DNA of 5,164 nucleotides from NCBI GenBank assembly GCA_003561025.1, contig PWII01000031.1, forward strand, positions 1 through 5,164, written 5' to 3'. A model generated the notes under the pieces. The model ran no database searches. It had not been told where the DNA came from and saw only the letters and a list, made by a program, of their open reading frames with translations. A program made the translations under genes and the position numbers. This document shows positions 1 through 3,654 of the stretch, piece after piece. Positions within the stretch are counted from its first letter, which is position 1. Every line of letters begins with the position of its first letter. Source of the stretch: Candidatus Nealsoniibacteriota bacterium (GTDB lineage: Bacteria; Patescibacteriota; Minisyncoccia; Minisyncoccales; PWPS01).

Positions 1-185
1 CAAAAATAAAAAAGTTTAACTGGCTGGACATCCAACTTATAAAGATATCTGTCTTTGGTTTTACATTGTTAGTGGTAAATTTTTGGGAAGCTTTACTTGA
101 ACTGGATTGGCACTGGTATCTTTTTATACTCTTTTTGCCGATGCTGATTTTGTTATATAGGATGTTTTCAAAAAAAGAAGAGTAA
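1..185 (+). CDS. C-terminal end of a small two-helix membrane protein (partial)
   Basis: An open frame read from base 3 runs 60 codons to a TAA at 183-185. It has no start codon in the window, so the gene begins upstream. The peptide has a polar, basic start with the motif WLDIQLIK, a first hydrophobic segment at about visible residues 11-28, a short acidic/aromatic link (ELDWHW), a second hydrophobic segment at about 38-54, and a charged end (SKKEE). Two closely spaced membrane helices with a Lys-rich cytoplasmic tail are the only safe prediction. From memory it resembles short (about 65-75 residue) two-helix proteins of unknown function in Patescibacteria and some archaea, but I cannot confirm this. 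It is separated from the next gene by 148 bases and a promoter, so it is probably not in the rpmF operon. No function is assigned. Confidence 0.65.
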   Translation, partial: KIKKFNWLDIQLIKISVFGFTLLVVNFWEALLELDWHWYLFILFLPMLILLYRMFSKKEE

Positions 186-205
186 CCTTGATGAAATAAG
201 GTAGT

Positions 206-250
206 TTGGTTTATCTATTTTTGACAAGGGAAAATTGGTCTATCTTTTTT
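206..250. repeat. Imperfect direct repeat in the rpmF upstream region
   Basis: TTGGTTTATCTATTTT (206-221) recurs as TTGGTCTATCTTTTTT (235-250), matching at 14 of 16 positions with a 29-base offset. Both copies lie between the upstream stop codon and the predicted rpmF promoter. The region is T-rich, so chance is a real possibility, but the shared GGTnTATCT core is not simple homopolymer. It could be a tandem binding site upstream of the -35 box, or nothing. Confidence 0.3.
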
Positions 251-271
251 TATATTTAAGAAAATTAGCTA

Positions 272-300
272 TTGCTTAAATTTATTTTTTTTGGTATTAT
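272..300 (+). promoter_or_regulatory. Predicted sigma-70-type promoter for rpmF-nusB-rnc
   Basis: The -35 box is TTGCTT (272-277). A 17-base spacer ends in TGG, giving an extended -10 (TGn), and the -10 box is TATTAT (295-300). Transcription would begin near base 307, leaving a leader of about 27 bases before the rpmF ATG. The spacing is ideal, and the site lies in the only sizeable gap upstream of a compact three-gene run. The same TGn-TATTAT arrangement appears before trmD. The prediction is from sequence match only. Confidence 0.6.
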
Positions 301-333
301 ACAAGGGTTAATTTATAAAATATTTTAATTTTT

Positions 334-606
334 ATGGCAGTTCCAAAGCAAAGAAAGACAAAATCACGAAGAAACCAGAGGAGAATGCATATTCATTTGG
401 ATAAGCCAACTTTGTGTATTTGTCCTCAATGTAAAGAAAAAAAATTGGCACATACGCTTTGTAAGGAGTGTGGCTATTATAAGGGTAAGGAGGTTATAGA
501 TGTGCTAAAAGATAAGACAAAGAAAAAGAAAGAGGAAGAAAAGGGAGAGGAAAAAAAAGCAAAACCTCTTACAATGGAAGGTCTTTCTAAAAAAGAGAAA
601 AAATAA
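334..606 (+). CDS. rpmF: Large-subunit ribosomal protein L32 with charged C-terminal tail
   Basis: L32 is a small zinc-binding protein of the 50S subunit. The start MAVPKQRKTKSRRNQRR is the classic bacterial L32 opening and fixes the start codon. The zinc ribbon is visible as CPQC (Cys30, Cys33) and CKEC (Cys43, Cys46), followed by the family motif GYYKG (47-51). An extra Cys28 precedes the ribbon. Typical L32 ends soon after this point at about 55-60 residues. This protein is 90 residues, with a Lys/Glu-rich extension (about 57-90, net positive) closing with PLTMEGLSKK, which looks less random than the rest and may be a lineage motif. No Shine-Dalgarno sequence lies in the 20 bases before ATG, which are nearly all A/T. 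It is the first gene of the run, 4 bases before nusB. Confidence 0.96.
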   Translation: MAVPKQRKTKSRRNQRRMHIHLDKPTLCICPQCKEKKLAHTLCKECGYYKGKEVIDVLKDKTKKKKEEEKGEEKKAKPLTMEGLSKKEKK

Positions 607-610
607 AATC

Positions 611-1048
611 ATGTCTTCGCGTCATCTTGCACGATCAATTGCACTTCAAACCTTATATGAGTGGGACTTTTTTAGAGATGAAGGGAAAAATTATAAGGAT
701 ATTATTGAAAAAAACGTAAAAGAATTTGCGAAAAATTCAAGTGACTTAAGCTTTGTGCATAGTATTGTAGATGGAGTTGTAGAAAATATATCCGAACTAG
801 ACAAGATAATTGTTGCAGCTGCTCCAGAATGGCCTCTTGATAAGATTACAATTATTGATAGAAATGTATTGAGAGTAGGTCTTTATGAACTTATTTATGC
901 CGACAAAAAAGAGGTTCCGCCTAAAGTTGCAATAAATGAAGCGATAGAGCTTGCAAAAGAGTTTGGAGGGAGCAGTTCGGGCAAATTTATAAATGGAGTT
1001 CTTGGAACAGTATATAAGGAGATAGAGGAAGAACAAGGAAACAGTTAA
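611..1048 (+). CDS. nusB: Transcription antitermination factor NusB
   Basis: NusB is an all-helical protein that, with ribosomal protein S10 (NusE), binds boxA RNA and helps keep RNA polymerase processive through rRNA operons. The 145-residue length is normal for the family. The N-terminal helix carries ARSIALQTLYEWDF (about 7-20). The strongest signature is in the C-terminal half: RNVLRVGLYELIY (about 84-96), then the stretch around VAINEAIELAKEFG (about 106-119), then KFINGVLGTVYKEI (about 124-137), matching the conserved NEA..LA..F....KFiNGvL pattern. It starts 4 bases after the rpmF stop, with only a weak AAAGAGA (592-598) as a possible ribosome site, so translational coupling is likely. 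It is followed after 1 base by rnc, a partner in rRNA production. Confidence 0.95.
   Translation: MSSRHLARSIALQTLYEWDFFRDEGKNYKDIIEKNVKEFAKNSSDLSFVHSIVDGVVENISELDKIIVAAAPEWPLDKITIIDRNVLRVGLYELIYADKKEVPPKVAINEAIELAKEFGGSSSGKFINGVLGTVYKEIEEEQGNS
1035..1039 (+). promoter_or_regulatory. Ribosome binding site for rnc
   Basis: AAGGA lies 10 bases before the rnc ATG, inside the last codons of nusB. It supports the ATG at 1050 as the start and coupling to nusB translation. It is one of few recognisable Shine-Dalgarno sequences in this window. Confidence 0.5.
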
Positions 1049-1049
1049 A

Positions 1050-1745
1050 ATGAGAGAAAAATTTGTAAATTTAGAAAAAAGAATAGGTATAGAATTTAAA
1101 GATAAGAACTTACTTGTCCAGGCATTTTGTCATCGCTCTTACTTAAACGAGAATCTTGATTTTAATCTTGGACATAATGAAAGATTAGAATTTTTGGGGG
1201 ATGCTGTTTTGGAACTTATCGTTACCAATTATCTTTATTTCAAATACACAGAGCAGACAGAGGGAGAGCTCACTTCATGGAGAGCTTCTCTTGTAAACTC
1301 AAAGACGATAGGGGAAACAGCAGAAGAGTTGGGCTTTTACGATTATATTCTCCTTTCTAAGGGAGAGAGTAGAGAAAATGGAAAAGCACGACTATTTATT
1401 TTAGCAGATGTTTTTGAGGCATTTATCGGTGCACTTTACTTAGACAGAGGATACGATATTACAAGAGATTTTGTTGAAAATCATCTGGTATGCAAGTTGT
1501 CAAAAATTATAGAGCTTGGGCTTTATCGAGACCCAAAGTCAGTATTACAAGAAAAGACGCAAGAAGAAACGGGAGTTACACCTGCATACGAGGTCTTAAG
1601 GGAGAGCGGTCCTGACCACAAAAAACATTTTGTTATAGGCGTTTTTCTAAAACAAAATCAGGTGGGAAAAGGAGCGGGTTGGTCTAAGAAAGAGGCCGAG
1701 GAGAGTGCAGCGAAAGATGCACTTGAAAAGCAAAACTGGAAATAG
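1050..1745 (+). CDS. rnc: Ribonuclease III
   Basis: RNase III is a dimeric, Mg-dependent double-strand-specific endoribonuclease that cuts the stems of rRNA precursors and some mRNAs. At 231 residues it is full length. The nuclease domain (about 5-150) contains the family signature NERLEFLGDAVL (43-54), with acidic residues Glu44, Glu47 and Asp51. TEGELT (70-75) follows, with Glu71 matching E. coli Glu65. ILADVFEAFIGALYLD (117-132) supplies Asp120 and Glu123, equivalent to E. coli Asp114 and Glu117, so the catalytic set is intact. A double-stranded RNA binding domain (about 160-228) starts at DPKSVLQE and ends with the RNA-contacting GWSKKEAEESAAKDAL helix. The gene begins 1 base after nusB and ends with TAG, the only non-TAA stop seen here. 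A weak promoter for rpsP overlaps its 3' end. Confidence 0.97.
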   Translation: MREKFVNLEKRIGIEFKDKNLLVQAFCHRSYLNENLDFNLGHNERLEFLGDAVLELIVTNYLYFKYTEQTEGELTSWRASLVNSKTIGETAEELGFYDYILLSKGESRENGKARLFILADVFEAFIGALYLDRGYDITRDFVENHLVCKLSKIIELGLYRDPKSVLQEKTQEETGVTPAYEVLRESGPDHKKHFVIGVFLKQNQVGKGAGWSKKEAEESAAKDALEKQNWK

Positions 1746-1752
1746 ATATAAA
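1723..1752 (+). promoter_or_regulatory. Possible promoter for rpsP inside the rnc 3' end
   Basis: TTGAAA (1723-1728) and TATAAA (1747-1752) are spaced by 18 bases, each one mismatch from consensus. Initiation near 1759 would give a leader of about 17 bases for rpsP. The local A/T richness raises the chance of a false match, and rpsP could equally be co-transcribed with rnc because no terminator separates them. Confidence 0.35.
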
Positions 1753-1775
1753 TAATAAAGTAAAAAATTAAAAAA

Positions 1776-2471
1776 ATGTTAAGAATTAGATTTTATCGAA
1801 CCGGAAGGAAAAAACAGCCTTTTTATAAGATAGTTGTTACTGACAAAAGAAAGCCGCCTTCAAGTGGAAGATTTGTTGAGGATGTCGGCTTCTATAACCC
1901 ATTAACAAAAGAGTGTAAATTGAAGGATGAAAAGATAGTGTATTGGATGGATAAAGGAGCTAAGCCTTCTGATGTCGTCTATAATCTTCTTATTAAAAAA
2001 GGAGTGATTGAAGGAGAAAAGATAAATGTAGTCTCTTTTTCCAAGAAAAGAAGGGAAAAATTAAAGGAGAAGGAAGAAAAGGAGAAAGAAAAAATATCAA
2101 AAAAGGAAGAGGCAGTAGAGAGTAAAAAAGAAGAGGATGTAAAAGATAGTAAGGAGGAGGAAAAGGAAGAAGGAGATGTAGAAAAAGAGGGCGTAGAGAA
2201 GGAGAGCGTAGATGTCATTGAAGAGACAAAAGAAGAAAAGGAAGATAGCGAGAAGATAGAGAAAGGTGAAATAATAGATACTGATAAAGAGAAAAAGGAA
2301 GAACCACCAAAGGAAGAAGTAAAAGATAACAAAGACGAAGATAAAGAAGAAGAGATAGAGAAGGAAGAAGAAAAGACAAAAGAAGAGGACGTGAGTAATA
2401 CTAAAGACACAAAAGAAGAAGAGAAAAAGGAAGAGACAGAAGAAAAGGAGAAGGAAAAGACAGAAAAGTAA
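1776..2471 (+). CDS. rpsP: Small-subunit ribosomal protein S16 with long acidic tail
   Basis: S16 is a 30S subunit protein needed for assembly. Residues 1-80 are a standard S16 domain: MLRIRFYRTGRKKQPFYKIV at the start, SSGRFVEDVGFYNPL (29-43), then YWMDKGAKPSDVVYNLLIKKG (56-76, shown only as endpoints of the conserved block). Normal bacterial S16 is about 80-100 residues. This one is 231. Residues 91-231 are low-complexity Lys/Glu/Asp: I count 53 Glu, 12 Asp, 38 Lys and 2 Arg in 141 residues, about 74 percent charged with net charge near -25, and no aromatic, Cys, His, Gln or Met. The tail is likely disordered or a long charged helix. There is no Shine-Dalgarno before the ATG; the upstream 30 bases are almost purely A/T. 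The following khpA matches the usual rpsP-khpA order. Confidence 0.95.
   Translation: MLRIRFYRTGRKKQPFYKIVVTDKRKPPSSGRFVEDVGFYNPLTKECKLKDEKIVYWMDKGAKPSDVVYNLLIKKGVIEGEKINVVSFSKKRREKLKEKEEKEKEKISKKEEAVESKKEEDVKDSKEEEKEEGDVEKEGVEKESVDVIEETKEEKEDSEKIEKGEIIDTDKEKKEEPPKEEVKDNKDEDKEEEIEKEEEKTKEEDVSNTKDTKEEEKKEETEEKEKEKTEK
2046..2468 (+). other. Low-complexity purine tract coding the S16 tail
   Basis: The coding strand here is almost entirely A and G, made of imperfectly reiterated GAA, GAG, AAA, AAG and GAT codons. Codon variation is not strictly periodic, so it is not a simple trinucleotide expansion. Short units such as AAAGAAGA and GAGAAGGA recur. The strand asymmetry creates a long opposite-strand open frame full of Ser and Phe, which is an artefact. 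Such DNA is prone to in-frame length change and may form purine-pyrimidine triplex structure; both are inferences. Confidence 0.8.
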
Positions 2472-2490
2472 CCCTTTATATAAAAAAAGG

Positions 2491-2518
2491 TTGACTAAAA
2501 AAAGAAAAGATATAGAAT
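2491..2518 (+). promoter_or_regulatory. Predicted promoter for khpA
   Basis: TTGACT (2491-2496) and TAGAAT (2513-2518) are separated by 16 bases, each one mismatch from the sigma-70 consensus. Initiation near 2525 would give a leader of about 59 bases containing a small hairpin. The placement in the 112-base gap after rpsP is sensible. An alternative is plain read-through from rpsP, as no convincing terminator follows rpsP. Confidence 0.45.
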
Positions 2519-2528
2519 ATAGATAGTA

Positions 2529-2549
2529 TCAAGCGCAGTAAGCGATTGA
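2529..2549 (+). other. Small hairpin in the khpA leader
   Basis: TCAAGCGC (2529-2536) pairs with GCGATTGA (2542-2549) around the loop AGTAA, giving 7 base pairs interrupted by one G/A mismatch. It lies a few bases after the predicted khpA transcription start. No T-run follows, so it is not a terminator. It might protect the 5' end or be a protein-binding stem, but the stem is short and may be chance. Confidence 0.3.
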
Positions 2550-2583
2550 AAAGGTCGATTTATTTGTAGGATAAAAAACAATT

Positions 2584-2907
2584 ATGACTAAAGAAGCTTC
2601 TGATCAAGAATTTTTAGAGTTTATTGTTAGGAATTTGGTAGACAATCCAGATTCTGTGGAAGTTGAAAGGAAGGTTGACGAGATGGGAGTATTGCTCGCG
2701 CTCAAAGTCCACCCCGATGACATGGGGCAAATAATTGGTAAGGAAGGATCAACAGCAAGGGCAATTCGAAATTTGGTTCGCATTATTGGACTCAAAAACA
2801 AGGCGAGAGTCAATTTGAAGATTGTTGAACCAAGTGGAAGCACTTATCAGCCAAAAAGCAATCCTTCTGAAAACAGAAAAGAAGGCCTTGAAGACATAAA
2901 GCTATAA
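2584..2907 (+). CDS. khpA: KH-domain RNA-binding protein KhpA
   Basis: KhpA is a single-KH RNA-binding protein; in Firmicutes it pairs with KhpB (Jag/EloR) and affects cell elongation and RNA levels. The first part matches the family closely: FLEFIVRNLVDNPDSVEV (10-27), then VHPDDMGQIIGKEGSTARAI (42-61), carrying the RNA-binding loop GKEG (Gly52-x-x-Gly55). It continues into NLVRIIGL (63-70) and a final strand RVNLKIVEP (75-83). Family members usually stop near residue 75-85. Here a polar tail, residues 84-107, rich in Ser/Asn/Glu/Lys, follows. TAGGA at 2567-2571, 12 bases before the ATG, is a weak ribosome site. The order rpsP-khpA is conserved in many bacteria; the usual next gene rimM is missing. 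A strong terminator follows within 30 bases. Confidence 0.92.
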   Translation: MTKEASDQEFLEFIVRNLVDNPDSVEVERKVDEMGVLLALKVHPDDMGQIIGKEGSTARAIRNLVRIIGLKNKARVNLKIVEPSGSTYQPKSNPSENRKEGLEDIKL

Positions 2908-2922
2908 AGCTTGTCTAAAGTT

Positions 2923-2951
2923 TTTACAGTTTTTTGAAACGGTGCTATTAT
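2923..2951 (+). promoter_or_regulatory. Predicted trmD promoter overlapping the terminator
   Basis: TTTACA (2923-2928) and TATTAT (2946-2951) are spaced by exactly 17 bases, and the spacer ends with TGC, giving an extended -10 (TGn). Initiation near 2958 would leave a leader of about 24 bases. The -10 box lies in the left arm of the terminator hairpin, so an RNA started here would lack that arm and could not fold the terminator. The second possible pairing, TTGAAA (2934-2939) with TAGCAT (2957-2962), is weaker. Confidence 0.5.
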
Positions 2952-2973
2952 TTAAATAGCATCGTTTTGTTTT
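2937..2973 (+). terminator. Rho-independent terminator after khpA
   Basis: AAACGGTGCTATT (2937-2949) pairs with AATAGCATCGTTT (2955-2967) across all 13 positions, one being a G-U wobble, around a 5-base loop ATTTA. TTTTGTTTT (2965-2973) overlaps the end of the stem as the U-tract. It begins 29 bases after the khpA stop and ends only 8 bases before the trmD ATG, so it closes the upstream transcript right at the next gene. Confidence 0.8.
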
Positions 2974-2981
2974 AAAAAGAT

Positions 2982-3638
2982 ATGCGTTTTGATATTATTA
3001 CAATTTTTCCCTCAATATTTAAGTCCTATTTAAAGGAGAGCCTCATAAGAAGAGCGCTTGAGAAGGGGAGTATTGAGGTTAATATCCATAATTTAAGAAA
3101 GTGGGCTGATGATAAGCATGGTAGTGTTGATGATAAGCCTTTTGGAGGGGAAAACGGAATGGTGATGATGGCAGAGCCAATTAGTAGAGCGGTAAAAAAT
3201 ATCAGAAAGGGAGAGGACTCCATGGTTATTCTTTTTACTCCGCGTGGAAAAAAATTTAATCAGCAAAAAGCGACAGAATTTTCTAATTATAAACAGATTA
3301 TTATGATTTGCGGAAGATACGAAGGGGTGGATGAGAGAGTCGCAAAATATGTTGCGAATGAAAATATATCAATTGGAAATTATGTCCTAATGGGAGGTGA
3401 ATTACCGGCAATGGTTGTCTTAGAGACAGCTTCACGTCTTGTTCCAAATGTAATCGGCAAAGAGAGTTTTTTGAAAAATAGAAAAGTGGGAGAATCTTTT
3501 ATTGAGTATCCTCAATATACGAGACCTGAAAAAATTGAAATAGAGGGAAAAGAGAGGAAGGTTCCAAATATTCTTTTGTCCGGGAATCATAAAGAGATAA
3601 AAAAATGGAGAGACAAGAAAGGGAAAATTATAAGATAA
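2982..3638 (+). CDS. trmD: tRNA (guanine-37-N1)-methyltransferase TrmD
   Basis: TrmD is a dimeric SPOUT (trefoil-knot) enzyme that uses S-adenosylmethionine to make m1G37 in tRNAs, preventing +1 frameshifts. MRFDIITIFPSIF is the expected start. Further motifs are DDKPFGGENGMVM (50-62), the SAM/knot segments CGRYEGVDER (110-119) and SIGNYVLMGGELPA (130-143), then EYPQYTRPE (175-183) and VPNILLSGNHKEIKKW (194-209). At 218 residues it stops just after this motif, lacking roughly 25-35 residues of the C-terminal helical part of E. coli TrmD (255 aa). Two conserved spots differ: Glu57-Asn58 replaces E. coli Gly57-Pro58, and the usual EDSF catalytic segment is not plainly present (GESF at 170-173 is the nearest). 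No Shine-Dalgarno is seen; the ATG follows a terminator by 8 bases. RimM and L19 genes, its usual neighbours, are absent. Confidence 0.95.
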   Translation: MRFDIITIFPSIFKSYLKESLIRRALEKGSIEVNIHNLRKWADDKHGSVDDKPFGGENGMVMMAEPISRAVKNIRKGEDSMVILFTPRGKKFNQQKATEFSNYKQIIMICGRYEGVDERVAKYVANENISIGNYVLMGGELPAMVVLETASRLVPNVIGKESFLKNRKVGESFIEYPQYTRPEKIEIEGKERKVPNILLSGNHKEIKKWRDKKGKIIR

Positions 3639-3654
3639 AATTTATAAACAAGAG

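Noticed and set aside
221..226. Perfect TTGACA -35 box upstream of rpmF
   Set aside because: No acceptable -10 lies 16-18 bases downstream (only a T-run). The 272-300 promoter has a better full arrangement.
186..250. Possible terminator for the upstream membrane protein
   Set aside because: Only weak 4-5 bp pairings (CCTTG with CAAGG across a large loop) precede the T-runs; not a convincing hairpin.
797..1036. Minus-strand open frame opposite nusB
   Set aside because: It is opposite the most conserved part of NusB and shows no domain or start signal.
1979..2410. A 143-codon minus-strand open frame, mostly Ser and Phe
   Set aside because: It is the antisense of the Lys/Glu-rich S16 tail; GAA/GAG/AAG codons read backward give Ser, Phe and Leu. 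It has no ribosome site or conserved motif.
2470..2494. Possible hairpin AACC...GGTT just after rpsP as a terminator
   Set aside because: The stem is short and A/T-rich with a mismatch, and it is followed by GACTAAAAAAAG, with no T-run.
2604..2843. Minus-strand open frame opposite khpA
   Set aside because: It mirrors the KH domain coding sequence and has no independent support.
3026..3223. Minus-strand open frame opposite trmD
   Set aside because: It is a short frame opposite conserved TrmD motifs with no supporting signal.
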